Source: Geobacter sp. OR-1
GTDB taxonomy: Bacteria; Desulfobacterota; Desulfuromonadia; Geobacterales; DSM-12255
DNA: 64,000 nt
NCBI RefSeq assembly: GCF_000813145.1
Contig: NZ_BAZF01000008.1
Coordinates: 124,001-188,000, forward strand
Direction: 5' to 3'
In this document: positions 47,711 to 57,031 of the stretch, in pieces
Numbering within the stretch: position 1 is the stretch's first letter
How the letters are laid out: every line of letters begins with the position of its first letter
Program-made: the position numbers and the translations under genes
Notes under the pieces: generated by a model
Told to the model about the DNA's origin: nothing
What the model saw: the letters and a program-made list of their open reading frames with translations, nothing else
Database searches by the model: none

Positions 47711-50074
47711 ATGCAGATTCCAGGAAACAATAAGTCCGAACTCCTTGCCCCGGCAGGGTCGCTGGAGGCCTTTTTCGCGGCCATGGAAAAAGGTGCCGAC
47801 GCGGTCTATGCCGGTCTGAAGGAGTTTTCCGCCCGGGCCAAGGCCAAAAACTTCTCCCTGTACCAAATGGAGCGGATGCTGGCCTATGCCCACGCCAACG
47901 GCCGCAAGGTCTACGTCACCCTCAATACCCTGGTCAAGGAGCGCGAACTTCCCCAGCTGGTCGAGACCCTCGCGGCCCTTGAGGGGATGGGGGCCGATGC
48001 GGTCATCATCCAGGATATGGCCGTGGCCCGGCTTAGCCGCCGGTTCTTTCCCTCTCTTCCGGTCCATGCCTCTACCCAGATGACCGTCCACAACACCCCC
48101 GGGGTGCAGCAGCTTGCCGCCTTGGGATTCGAGCGGGTGGTGCTCGCCAGGGAACTGCACCTGGACGAAATCAGTGATATTGTCCGCAACTCCCCGATCG
48201 GAATCGAGTGCTTTATCCATGGCGCCCTCTGCTTCTCCTTCTCGGGACAGTGCTTTTTCTCGTCTTTTCTCGGCGGCCACAGCGGCAACCGCGGCCGCTG
48301 CGCCCAGCCATGCCGGCGCCAGTACAAATACCGGGGCAAGGAAGGGTACTATTTCTCCACCAACGACTTTTCCAGCATCGACCTGATCCCGCAGCTGGTG
48401 GCAGCAGGAGTCTGCTCGTTCAAGATCGAGGGGCGGATGAAATCTGCCGAGTATGTGGCCTGCGTGGTGGAGGCGTACCGGCTGGCGCTGGATGCCTCGG
48501 CCAAGCAGTGGCCGGATGCGCTCGCCTCGGCCAAGGAGATCATCAAGCGCTCCTTCGGCCGGGTACCGACCAAAGGCTTTCTTGCCTCGCACGCCCCTTC
48601 CGACATCGCCACACCTTCGCTCCGGGGCGCCACCGGACGGTTCCTGGGGGAGGTGACCTCGGTCAGAGGCAACCGGCTATCGTTCACTACCAAGGACCGT
48701 CTTCATGTCGGCGACCGGATCCGGGTCCAGCCGAAGACCGACATGGCGGGCAAGGCATTCACCATCAAGGAGCTGTTCAGTGCCAATCGAACAGTAAAAA
48801 ACGTGTCAGAAGGCACTCAGGTTGCCATACCGTCACCTTTCCCCTGCAGCATCGGCGACGCGGTCTTCAAGGTCTCTTCGGAAACGGCCTTTACCATGAG
48901 CGAAGCCTCCTGTGCCAAACGGCTTGAGGCGGCCGGCAGGCCAAAGCTGCCGTGCAATCTGGCCATTTCCTTAACGGACGGCGCCATGCAGATCGAAGCC
49001 GACTGCGTCGGTGTCAGATTCAGCGTCGGGTTCCCGCTCGGCGACCTGGAACCGTCCCGCACTGCGGATATGACAGAGGTCTTAGCCGCCCAGTTCAGCC
49101 GGACCGGCGACACCCAGTTCACCCTCAGGTCCCTTGCGGCACCCGGGTTTCCGGCGCTGATGATCCCGCCGGCCAAACTCAAGGAGATCCGGCGCAGTTT
49201 CTATCTGCAACTGGCGGAAAGCATTATTCCGGCCCTGAAGCGGGAGCGCGCATCCCGAATCAGGGAGGCCCTGGCATCGCTGGCAGGGACCAGAGGGACG
49301 ATGCGCAGCCCGGCAGCACTGACGGTACGGGTCGAACATCTCCGAGACCTCCAACTGCTTAATGCGGAAGGGGTGAGCGGCCTGAGCCTGCCGGTATCCA
49401 AGGCGAACCTGCACGAACTGCCGCTGTCAGGCCGCCGGCTGAAAGGGAAAGAGGGGCGAATTTCCTGGCGCTTGCCGTTCATCATCTTCGACCGCGACCT
49501 CCCCTGGTATCGCGAGGCGCTGGCAACACTGGCGCGAGCAGGATTTCGCCGCTTCGAGGCCGCAAACATCTCGCATTTCCAGCTCCTGGAAGAGATCGAC
49601 GCCGAGATCAGCACCGATTACCGGCTCTTTTCCCTCAACTCCCAGGCAATCCTCGCCTGGGAGGAACTGGGGGCTAACCGGTGTACCCTTTATATTGAAG
49701 ACGATAGCGAAAATCTGTCCGACCTCCTGGCCGCTGACCTGCCGATCGAGCGAAGGATCATGATCTACGGAACCCTTCCGGCCATTACCTCGAAGATCGC
49801 GATCAAGGGGGTTAAGAGCGACATGCCGGTCCAGTCCGACCGTGGGGACAGCTACCGGGTCACACAGAAAGACGGCCTGACCGTAATCACGCCAACCACC
49901 CCCTTCTCATTCACCGCGTTCAGGGAGAGGCTCGAAGCGCTGGGCTGCTCCTCCTTTATCGCCGACCTCACCCAGCTGCCGGCCAACGAACGGCAACGGG
50001 TGCTGGATGCCTGGGCTGGGGGCCGGGAAATCCCCGGCACGTCTCCGTTCAACTTCACTATGGGGTTGGTTTGA
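47711..50074 (+). CDS. U32 peptidase-like RNA-modification protein (RlhA/TrhP type)
   Basis: 787 residues. N-terminal TIM-barrel U32 domain: LLAPAGSLEAFFAAMEKGAD and IECFIHGALCFSFSGQCF with Cys cluster, then GRCAQPCRRQY. A DUF3656-like middle and a C-terminal extension follow. In E. coli, relatives RlhA and TrhP hydroxylate cytidine in 23S rRNA or uridine in tRNA using prephenate-derived groups. Longer than E. coli RlhA. It precedes the eIF1-like gene by two bases, so a translation-related role fits. Confidence 0.85.
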   Translation: MQIPGNNKSELLAPAGSLEAFFAAMEKGADAVYAGLKEFSARAKAKNFSLYQMERMLAYAHANGRKVYVTLNTLVKERELPQLVETLAALEGMGADAVIIQDMAVARLSRRFFPSLPVHASTQMTVHNTPGVQQLAALGFERVVLARELHLDEISDIVRNSPIGIECFIHGALCFSFSGQCFFSSFLGGHSGNRGRCAQPCRRQYKYRGKEGYYFSTNDFSSIDLIPQLVAAGVCSFKIEGRMKSAEYVACVVEAYRLALDASAKQWPDALASAKEIIKRSFGRVPTKGFLASHAPSDIATPSLRGATGRFLGEVTSVRGNRLSFTTKDRLHVGDRIRVQPKTDMAGKAFTIKELFSANRTVKNVSEGTQVAIPSPFPCSIGDAVFKVSSETAFTMSEASCAKRLEAAGRPKLPCNLAISLTDGAMQIEADCVGVRFSVGFPLGDLEPSRTADMTEVLAAQFSRTGDTQFTLRSLAAPGFPALMIPPAKLKEIRRSFYLQLAESIIPALKRERASRIREALASLAGTRGTMRSPAALTVRVEHLRDLQLLNAEGVSGLSLPVSKANLHELPLSGRRLKGKEGRISWRLPFIIFDRDLPWYREALATLARAGFRRFEAANISHFQLLEEIDAEISTDYRLFSLNSQAILAWEELGANRCTLYIEDDSENLSDLLAADLPIERRIMIYGTLPAITSKIAIKGVKSDMPVQSDRGDSYRVTQKDGLTVITPTTPFSFTAFRERLEALGCSSFIADLTQLPANERQRVLDAWAGGREIPGTSPFNFTMGLV

Positions 50075-50076
50075 AT

Positions 50077-50442
50077 ATGAAAAATGCACACGATCCGGAC
50101 CGACCGCTGGTCTGGTCATCGACAACCGGGCGAATCTGCCCGAAATGCGGCAAAGGGATAGCTGCCTGCATCTGCAAAAAAGCCGGGCAGCCGCCAACTG
50201 GCGACGGTACGGCCAGGGTGCGGCGGGAAACCAAGGGGCGCGGAGGAAAGACAGTCACGGTTATCACTGGCGTGCCGCTCAAGGGGGAAGAGCTGAAGGC
50301 GCTGGCCGGCGAGCTCAAAAAGCGCTGCGGCAGCGGCGGAACATTGAAGGACGGGGTCATCGAGATCCAGGGCGACCATTGCGATCTGGCGGTAACGGAA
50401 CTCGGCAACCGTGGCTTCAAGGTCAAGCGGGCCGGAGGATAA
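50077..50442 (+). CDS. SUI1/YciH-type translation initiation factor homologue
   Basis: 121 residues from ATG 50077. An N-terminal zinc-finger-like stretch (CPKCGKGIAACICKK) precedes the SUI1 domain (GGKTVTVITGVPLKGEELKA, GTLKDGVIEIQGDH, LGNRGFKVKRAGG). YciH/eIF1-like proteins modulate start-codon choice. Directly upstream of an ABC-F ATPase that works on ribosomes, with no gap to its start. Confidence 0.92.
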   Translation: MKNAHDPDRPLVWSSTTGRICPKCGKGIAACICKKAGQPPTGDGTARVRRETKGRGGKTVTVITGVPLKGEELKALAGELKKRCGSGGTLKDGVIEIQGDHCDLAVTELGNRGFKVKRAGG

Positions 50443-52332
50443 ATGGCACTCATCTCCATGCACGATATAACCCTGGCCTTCGGCGGCCCGCCGATCTTTG
50501 CCGGGATCGACCTGCAGATCGAGGCCGGGGACCGGCTCTGCCTGCTCGGCCGTAACGGCACCGGCAAATCAACCCTGTTGAAGCTGATCGCCGGCGAGAT
50601 TCCGCCCGAATCCGGGGAGTTCCACAAAAGCCAGGGGCTGCGGGTGGCCCTGGTTTCGCAGGAGGTGCCGAAAGAGGTATCGGGTTCGGTCTTCGACGTG
50701 GTTGCGTCCGGCATGGGCAATGCTACCAGCCTGCTGGCCGAGTACCACCGGGTTGCGCTTGACCTGGAAATCGAAGGGAGTACAGAGCTGCTGGAACGGC
50801 TGACCGAACTGCAGCACGAACTGGAAAACTGCGGTGGCTGGCAGTTGCACCAGGAAGTGGAGCGGATACTGAACAGACTTTCCCTGGAGGCAGATGCGGA
50901 ATTCTCCTCCCTGTCAGGCGGCACCAAGCGGCGGGTACTGCTGGCCCGGGCGCTGGTCGCAACTCCGGACATCCTGCTGCTGGACGAGCCGACCAACCAT
51001 CTCGACATTGACACGATCCTCTGGCTGGAGGATTTCCTGCTCAAGAGCGAAACCGCGATCCTCTTTGTTACCCATGACCGGGCCTTTGTGCGCAAGCTCG
51101 CCAATCGTGTGGCTGAGATCGACCGGGGGAGGATCTACTCCTTTGACTGCGGTTACGATCAGTTCGTAGAGCGCCGCGAGGCGCTGCTGGAGGCGGAAGT
51201 GAGCCGCCAGGCGCTGTTCGACAAGAAGCTGGCCCAGGAAGAGGCCTGGATCCGCCAGGGGATCAAGGCCAGGCGCACCAGAAACGAAGGCCGGGTCCGG
51301 GCGCTCAAGAGCCTGCGTGAAGAGCGGCGGCAACGCCGGGAGCGGATCGGCACCGCCAAGATCCAGCTTCAGGAAGCGGACCGCTCCGGGGCCATTGTTG
51401 CAGAGCTGGAAGATGTCTCATTTTCATTCGGTAACCTGGCAATAGTGCGTAATTTTTCAACCACCATCATGCGCGGTGACAAGATCGGGATCATCGGCCC
51501 GAACGGCTCGGGCAAGACCACCCTTCTCCGACTGCTACTGGGTGATCTGCAACCCGAAACCGGGGCGATCAGGCTTGGCACCCGGCGGGAAGTCCTCTAT
51601 TTCGACCAACTCAGGGAACAGCTCGACCTCGACAAGACGGTCCAGGAAAACGTTGGGGAAGGTAACGACACCATCACCGTCAACGGGCGGCAACGGCACG
51701 TCATCGGCTACCTGCAGGATTTCCTCTTCACCCCGGAACGCGCCCGCACCCCGGTCAGGATCCTGTCCGGCGGGGAACGGAACCGGCTGCTCCTGGCCAA
51801 GCTCTTTACCAGGCCGTCCAACGTTCTGGTCATGGACGAACCGACCAACGACCTCGACGCCGAGACCCTGGACCTGCTGGAAGAGCTGCTGATGGAGTAT
51901 ACCGGGACGCTGTTGCTGGTGAGCCACGACCGGGAGTTTCTCAACAACGTGGTTGCCAGCACGATCGTGCTGGCCGGTAATGGCGTGGTCAGGGAATTTG
52001 TCGGCGGTTATGACGACTGGCTCCGACAGGCCGCGGCTGAATCAAATCCGACCCCGGCAGCGGCAAAGCCGGCGCAGCCGAAACCGAAACCGCAGCAGGA
52101 TCGGCCGAGAAAGCTCTCCTTCAAGGAGGAACGGGAGCTGGAGGCGTTGCCGGACAAGATTGCCAGCTTGGAGCAGGAACAGGAAGCGCTCCACGCCAGG
52201 CTGGCAGATCCGGACTTCTACAGGAACGCCGGCGCTGGCGTGGTGGAAATCAACGCCAGGCTGGCAGAGATCGAGGCAGAACTGGAAACGCTGCTGATCC
52301 GCTGGGAAGAGCTGGAAGGGATAAAACTCTGA
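50443..52332 (+). CDS. uup: ABC-F ribosome-associated ATPase, Uup-type
   Basis: 629 residues. Two ATP-binding cassettes: Walker A GRNGTGKSTLLK and GPNGSGKTTLLRLL, signatures LSGGTKRRVLLARAL and LSGGERNRLLLAKL, Walker B LLLDEPTNHLD and VMDEPTNDLD. The linker between cassettes (P-site tRNA interaction motif) is present, and a C-terminal coiled coil (LEALPDKIASLEQEQEALHA) is characteristic of Uup. Cytoplasmic; rescues or resolves ribosome states. Convergent with the coiled-coil gene downstream. Confidence 0.95.
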   Translation: MALISMHDITLAFGGPPIFAGIDLQIEAGDRLCLLGRNGTGKSTLLKLIAGEIPPESGEFHKSQGLRVALVSQEVPKEVSGSVFDVVASGMGNATSLLAEYHRVALDLEIEGSTELLERLTELQHELENCGGWQLHQEVERILNRLSLEADAEFSSLSGGTKRRVLLARALVATPDILLLDEPTNHLDIDTILWLEDFLLKSETAILFVTHDRAFVRKLANRVAEIDRGRIYSFDCGYDQFVERREALLEAEVSRQALFDKKLAQEEAWIRQGIKARRTRNEGRVRALKSLREERRQRRERIGTAKIQLQEADRSGAIVAELEDVSFSFGNLAIVRNFSTTIMRGDKIGIIGPNGSGKTTLLRLLLGDLQPETGAIRLGTRREVLYFDQLREQLDLDKTVQENVGEGNDTITVNGRQRHVIGYLQDFLFTPERARTPVRILSGGERNRLLLAKLFTRPSNVLVMDEPTNDLDAETLDLLEELLMEYTGTLLLVSHDREFLNNVVASTIVLAGNGVVREFVGGYDDWLRQAAAESNPTPAAAKPAQPKPKPQQDRPRKLSFKEERELEALPDKIASLEQEQEALHARLADPDFYRNAGAGVVEINARLAEIEAELETLLIRWEELEGIKL

Positions 52333-52355
52333 TGCCGGCTCATAGCCGGGAACCG

Positions 52356-54350
52356 TTACGCCGCCAACCGTATCTTGTTAATTGCATTTGACCTGTTTAC
52401 CGGTCCGTTCAGGTCCACCGGCGCCATCATGAACCCGATACTGTCAAAATAAAACAGGGCATCCTGAAGCACTCTCTGAAAAGACACTTCATCCTGAGGC
52501 TGACTGCGCGGGGTGTACAAAACCGCCTGCTTGCTTTCCAGCATCTTCCAGACGAGAAAAATTTCGGGGTTCCCGCCACGTTTGATGGCACAGATGTACC
52601 CGCCGCTTTTCTGGCTCCTGAATCCTTCCGGCGCCGACTGAACCTTGTTTGACGATTCATAAAGCACTACAAGATCATCAGGTGTCAGGCAGGGCACGGT
52701 AGCTAACTGATTGTTTGACGTGAATTCCGTGACGGAATCGCCGGCATCCGTTCCCAGACTGAACGGTGAAGCATCTGCGGAATCACCGGGCAGGCAAGGA
52801 AGGTCCATTGGTTTTCCCGGAACAGTATCCATATCTACGACGCGAATCTCCTCAGGCTCGATCACGGCGTAACATTCAACATCAGTTATCGTGAGCTGTT
52901 CAGCAGCAGACAGTTCCTCATGTCCTGGAGTGGGTGCTTCGATCATCAGACACCCGGATGCCATAACGGCCTGCTCCTCGATAAGCCGGCGCAACTCCCC
53001 GCGCAATCCGGCCAGTTCACGGGCAGCCACCCCCTCTTTTACCAACAGCTCTCTCTTGAGCCTTTGCATCTCTGCCGCTGCTTTTTCCTCTGTCTGGCGC
53101 AATGCGGATGTTTGCAGCACGAGCATCTCTTGCATCCGCATATTTTCAGCCTCCAGCAGATCTGTTTTTCCCACCAGCTCCTTCCGTTCCTCCCTCGCGG
53201 TGTTGAGTGCTGCAGTAGCAACCCGTTCGATCTGATCCTTTTCCTGTCTGAGAAGCAGCAGTTCGTTTTCGGCCTTTTCCCTGAGCTCTTTCTCAACTGA
53301 GACGATCCGCTCAAAATCACGGGTGGCTTTTTCGTTATTTATACATGCTTCCGACTGGAGAACGTCAAGCGCCGACACTTTCTTTTCCAGGGCACGAAGC
53401 TCAGATAAATGGGTCTCACGCTCCGCTTCCATGGCCTGAAGTTTCTCAGAGAAACGGTCTTCTGCAGCGCGCTGACTATTAGCCGCATTAATCAGCTGTT
53501 CCCCGGAAACCGAAATTTCCAGCTCTCTTGCCGACAGTAAGGAACGCAGCTCTTGAAGTTCTTCGGAAAGCCGGTTGATTGTCCGTTCGTTTTCAAGCAA
53601 CCTTGCCGACTCTTCAGAAGCCGATTCCCGGTTATCCTTTGCCAACCGCTCCTTCAAGACCGATATCTCGGCTTCCAGAACAGTTTTATCATTCCGGTGC
53701 GTCTGTAACTGCAAATTCAGCTCACTGCAAAGCCTGTTTGCTTCATCCCTGGCATTGTCGAGTTCCAAGCGCAACCCGGCCAATCCGAGATCAGTACTAA
53801 TATTCATCGCCGGTAACGGCTCAACTGGAGAGGGTGGTACTACCGGGTTGCACGCAATAGTTGCCGCAAGCTGAGCGCCTTCCACTGAGACCGGCTCGGG
53901 GATATCAACATTTCGGGCAGAAGAATGCGATTCCTGAGCCTTTGGTTTTGCCCCACCCTTGATGTTTGCCTTGGGTGCCTTGAAAATCTTGATTGCGCCC
54001 AATATGACCTGTCTCATGGCGGTGCTGTAATTGAGATTCACCTGGTCCATGGAATATCCGAGGCCGGTCAAATACGTCAGCGCAGAATCGATACAATCCT
54101 GATACTCCCGCTTGTCGCCCGGCTGGGATTTCGGCGTATAAATACGCGTCGTTTTTCGGGGGATTTCCCAGAATGCCAGGTACACCTTCAGGCAACTATT
54201 TTCCTTTTCGGTGCAGATGTAGGCTTCGGTTGCGCCTTCTGCTATCTGCCGATCGGCAGGCACCACCGGTTTGGACGACCGGAACAGTTCATGAACCGAT
54301 GGTTCTTTAACGGCCAGATATGCAACTGCAGGATCTAATCTGAATTCCAT
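52356..54350 (-). CDS. Coiled-coil protein with duplicated end domains, under riboswitch control
   Basis: 664 residues. Two similar domains flank a long charged coiled coil. N-terminal copy at about 42-122 (EAYICTEKE..., IYTPKSQPGDK at 70-80, then an alpha-helical tail); C-terminal copy at about 583-664 (GGYICAIKRG, LYTPRSQPQDEVSFQ, GFMMAPVDLN). YICxxK, YTPxSQP and the following D-x-x-x-x-x-x-A-L-x-Y pattern are shared. The coil (about 190-480) is rich in Leu, Glu, Arg and Lys heptads. No signal peptide, membrane helix or enzyme motif. I do not recognise the family. Expressed only when its leader riboswitch allows. Confidence 0.9.
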   Translation of the reverse strand: MEFRLDPAVAYLAVKEPSVHELFRSSKPVVPADRQIAEGATEAYICTEKENSCLKVYLAFWEIPRKTTRIYTPKSQPGDKREYQDCIDSALTYLTGLGYSMDQVNLNYSTAMRQVILGAIKIFKAPKANIKGGAKPKAQESHSSARNVDIPEPVSVEGAQLAATIACNPVVPPSPVEPLPAMNISTDLGLAGLRLELDNARDEANRLCSELNLQLQTHRNDKTVLEAEISVLKERLAKDNRESASEESARLLENERTINRLSEELQELRSLLSARELEISVSGEQLINAANSQRAAEDRFSEKLQAMEAERETHLSELRALEKKVSALDVLQSEACINNEKATRDFERIVSVEKELREKAENELLLLRQEKDQIERVATAALNTAREERKELVGKTDLLEAENMRMQEMLVLQTSALRQTEEKAAAEMQRLKRELLVKEGVAARELAGLRGELRRLIEEQAVMASGCLMIEAPTPGHEELSAAEQLTITDVECYAVIEPEEIRVVDMDTVPGKPMDLPCLPGDSADASPFSLGTDAGDSVTEFTSNNQLATVPCLTPDDLVVLYESSNKVQSAPEGFRSQKSGGYICAIKRGGNPEIFLVWKMLESKQAVLYTPRSQPQDEVSFQRVLQDALFYFDSIGFMMAPVDLNGPVNRSNAINKIRLAA

Positions 54351-54392
54351 GGTTGTCTCCTGAATTATCTATCCGGTTGACGCCCGAAAACA

Positions 54393-54438
54393 AAAAAAAC
54401 CGCGCACCGAAAGATCAGAATCTGATATTTCGGTACCC
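54393..54438 (-). terminator. Expression-platform terminator of the A20 riboswitch
   Basis: On the minus strand ACCGAAATATCAGA pairs with TCTGATCTTTCGGT, then GCGCGG and eight T. Its TATCAG arm (54422-54427) also pairs with CTGATA (54503-54508) to close the aptamer, so aptamer closure excludes the terminator. Confidence 0.8.
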
Positions 54439-54508
54439 GGCTGTCTGCGTGAGACCCTTGGGCTTTCCGTCCCACCATTGCTGGTGGTTTAGTATTATCG
54501 CTTATCAG
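54422..54508 (-). promoter_or_regulatory. GEMM-Ib riboswitch, predicted 3',3'-cGAMP sensing
   Basis: On the minus strand: closing arm CTGATA, then ATAATACTAAACC, hairpin CACCAGCAATGGTG, GGACGGAAAGCC, stem GGGTCTCACGCAGAC, AGCCGGGTACC and closing arm TATCAG. Aligned by hand to Vc2, the ligand base at position 20 is A (in AtActA), the change that distinguishes cGAMP-preferring GEMM-Ib aptamers described in Geobacter from c-di-GMP aptamers. Ligand-bound closure would disrupt the terminator, an ON switch. It lies 72 bases upstream of the ATG at 54350. Confidence 0.88.
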
Positions 54509-54536
54509 AAGATAAATGTAAGTTTATGTAGATCAA
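54509..54536 (-). promoter_or_regulatory. Possible promoter of the riboswitch transcript
   Basis: Minus strand TTGATC (54531-54536), 16 bases, TATCTT (54509-54514). Weak -10; reads into the aptamer. Confidence 0.3.
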
Positions 54537-54590
54537 TATCGTCTGATTTTAGGCTGCAAGCAGTGATACGAATCACGGTGAGATGAGATT

Positions 54591-56051
54591 CTATTGATTG
54601 AGCCGAAGGATTATTCGGCCCTGATGGTCACGGATATTCAAACGGAGCGGAAATCTTCCGGCTAGGGCGTGCGTCGCGCACGACTGGCAGGGGTCGAAGG
54701 CACGAAAGGCCATCTCCACCCGGTTCAGGAGCCCTTCACGCACCTCCCCACCCCTGATGAACCTCTTTGCTGCCTTCTTGATCGCAAGCGATATCGGCCC
54801 GGCATTGTTTTGAGTAGCCACGATCAGGTTGACCATGGTCAAGATGCCTCTCTCATCGGTCTCATAGTGATGAAACAGGGTGCCGCGCGGCGCCTCGACG
54901 CAACCGATACCTCTGCCGGTCAGGTTGAAATCCATATTGCGCGTATCGCTCCCGGTCAGCAGCGGTTCTCCGACAAGCTCGCGGTTCCGTTCCGCGGCCT
55001 GCAAGGCACAGATAAGCCTGGCCCAGTGACTTGACAGTATCTGGTGAGTCGGCTCCGGCCCGAAAAAATTGCGGAAGCGTTCCAGTTCTTGCTGGGCAAG
55101 TGGAGTCGCCATTGAATCGGCCACTGTGACCCTGGCCAGCGGCCCGACCCGATAAAGCGGCGAATCGCTCCCCTCGACAAGCCCCTGCCACCCCAGTTCC
55201 CTGAGATAGGTCATCTTGACCATGGTCCATGGCATTACCCATTCGGCGATCTTGTCGGCGTATTCATCGCTAGGGAAACGGCTGATCTCCCGGCCTTCGG
55301 CATTAACGACCCTGACCGTGCCGTCGTAAAACGCGACCCGGTCCCCGGCATCCACCAGCGCCAGGGAGCAGCATCTGACAGAATAGGCGCTGTCCTCAAG
55401 CAGGCTGCGGCAGCCGGCATCCCCCAAAACCCTTTCCCTGAAGACCTCCAGAGCTTCAACGACAAAGGCGACGCTTTCCGCTGCGGTTGCAGCAAGCCAT
55501 TGCCGCTCTTCTTCCTTAATGCCCCTCGGCACCCCGCCGGGAACACCCCCCTCGGGGTGCGGCGCCTTGCTGAAGAGCAACCTGATAATGTCGCGGTTTT
55601 TCTTCCGGATGTCGATCAGTCTCCTGCCGAAATCCTTCCCCAGCCGTTCCATGACCCCGAAGATGTTCCGTTCCGCCGGGTCGGCGTCCGGACCGACAAT
55701 GAAATCCGGCGCTGCCAGGAAGAAAAAATGCAACAGGTGATCGTCAACGATCGAGGCGTTATATTCCAGTTCCCTGACGAGCATTGCAGTCGGGGGAGGG
55801 ACGACGTCGTACAGTCGATCCAGCGCCTTGCAGGCAGCCATGTGGTGCGCCGACGGGCAGATGCCGCAGATCACCGGCGCAATCCTGGTCATCTCCTCGG
55901 CAGGCCTGCCGATGCAGAACCGCTCGAACCCGCGCAGTTCCAGCACCTGCCAGAAGGCATCGCTGACGTTCCCCTGCCCGTCCAGGAAGATTTCAATCCG
56001 GCCGTGTCCTTCCAGCCTGGTTATCGGGTCTATGACAATCCGTTCGCTCAT
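54591..56051 (-). CDS. [NiFe] hydrogenase large subunit, Mvh/group 3-like
   Basis: 486 residues. N-terminal IVIDPITRLEGHGRIEI. The NiFe ligands are present as VICGICPSAHH at 60-70 and DPCQSCATH near the end, with a C-terminal tail after the His (ALAGRFPLRLNIRDHQ...). The usual Arg of the first motif (R-x-C-G-x-C) is Val at 60, an uncommon change. Last gene of an overlapping operon with small subunit, MvhD-like, flavoprotein and NADH dehydrogenase genes. No maturation protease gene follows; the nearest is hybD at 18138. Cytoplasmic, no Tat signal. Confidence 0.92.
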   Translation of the reverse strand: MSERIVIDPITRLEGHGRIEIFLDGQGNVSDAFWQVLELRGFERFCIGRPAEEMTRIAPVICGICPSAHHMAACKALDRLYDVVPPPTAMLVRELEYNASIVDDHLLHFFFLAAPDFIVGPDADPAERNIFGVMERLGKDFGRRLIDIRKKNRDIIRLLFSKAPHPEGGVPGGVPRGIKEEERQWLAATAAESVAFVVEALEVFRERVLGDAGCRSLLEDSAYSVRCCSLALVDAGDRVAFYDGTVRVVNAEGREISRFPSDEYADKIAEWVMPWTMVKMTYLRELGWQGLVEGSDSPLYRVGPLARVTVADSMATPLAQQELERFRNFFGPEPTHQILSSHWARLICALQAAERNRELVGEPLLTGSDTRNMDFNLTGRGIGCVEAPRGTLFHHYETDERGILTMVNLIVATQNNAGPISLAIKKAAKRFIRGGEVREGLLNRVEMAFRAFDPCQSCATHALAGRFPLRLNIRDHQGRIILRLNQ

Positions 56052-57031
56052 TCCCGGTCCTTTTCCGTAAGCTCTTTCTCCCCCAGAATCGAAACCGGCT
56101 GGGTAAAACGGCAGGCATAACCGGCCGCGTCGGCGATCTCATCGATCATGGCCCGGAGTCCCGCCTCATCTTCAGGTGCAAGCAGGGGGGCAAGGGAGGC
56201 CAGGAATCTCGCCCCGCTGTCACGCACCCCTTCAACTGCGCCAAAGCACCCGCGACACGGGGCATTGACGGCCAGGCAACTCCCGCCGCAGCCGTCGCAG
56301 GTAGCAGGGCCAAGACAAATAATCCCGTGCGCCAGGAAACATTCTCCCGGGTCAATAACCGTTTCGTGGGCACGACGAATCTTTGTGATCGCCATCCGTG
56401 CCGGCTTGGAGCGATTCCGGGGGCAGGAATCGCAGAGCGGTTTGGCAGGGGCAAGTGTGCTTCCCCTTTGCGGCGGTTTTTTTCCGACAATCTTCTTGAT
56501 CGCATCAAGAAGGAGATCGATTGGCGGCGGGCAACCGGGCAGAAAGTAATCGACCTTTATTGCCTGGTTAAGGGCGTAAACATGGCCGTAAAATTCCGGC
56601 ATGGTCAATTGTTCCCCATTGACATCGCAACTCAGCTCGGGTCTGACCCCTTCGGGATTGGTCACTGTCGGAGAAGCGCTATAAACCCACTCAATGATCT
56701 CATCGCGCGGTCTGAGGTTGGCCAGCCCGGGAATCCCCCCAAAACAGGCACATGCCCCGCAGGCCAGAACCAGCCGGGATTTGGCGCGGAGCAGTTCCGC
56801 CATTGCCTTGTGATCGGAGTTCCTGACACACCCGGAGATGATTGCCAGAGCCAGGCTGTTGTCCGGCATCTTCCTTAGCCGGTCATGCTTGAAATCCAGG
56901 GCAGCTGGCCAGATTACGACCTCGAACTTCTCGGCGAGTTCCAGCAGGGACTCGCCCAGGTCGAGCAAAGCGGAATCGCAGCCGCCACATGCTCCGAGCC
57001 AATAGATTGCAATCTTCGGCCTCTTGCTCAT
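56048..57031 (-). CDS. [NiFe] hydrogenase small subunit, Mvh/group 3-like
   Basis: 327 residues from ATG 57031. N-terminal IAIYWLGACGGCDSALLDLG carries the first Fe-S cysteines; others in LACGACACFGG, FLPGCPPP, and CDSCPRNR, with a later DGCGGSCLAVNAPCRGCFG region. Relays electrons between the NiFe site and the Fe-S/flavin subunits. It overlaps the large-subunit gene and the MvhD-like gene by four bases each. Confidence 0.92.
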   Translation of the reverse strand: MSKRPKIAIYWLGACGGCDSALLDLGESLLELAEKFEVVIWPAALDFKHDRLRKMPDNSLALAIISGCVRNSDHKAMAELLRAKSRLVLACGACACFGGIPGLANLRPRDEIIEWVYSASPTVTNPEGVRPELSCDVNGEQLTMPEFYGHVYALNQAIKVDYFLPGCPPPIDLLLDAIKKIVGKKPPQRGSTLAPAKPLCDSCPRNRSKPARMAITKIRRAHETVIDPGECFLAHGIICLGPATCDGCGGSCLAVNAPCRGCFGAVEGVRDSGARFLASLAPLLAPEDEAGLRAMIDEIADAAGYACRFTQPVSILGEKELTEKDRE

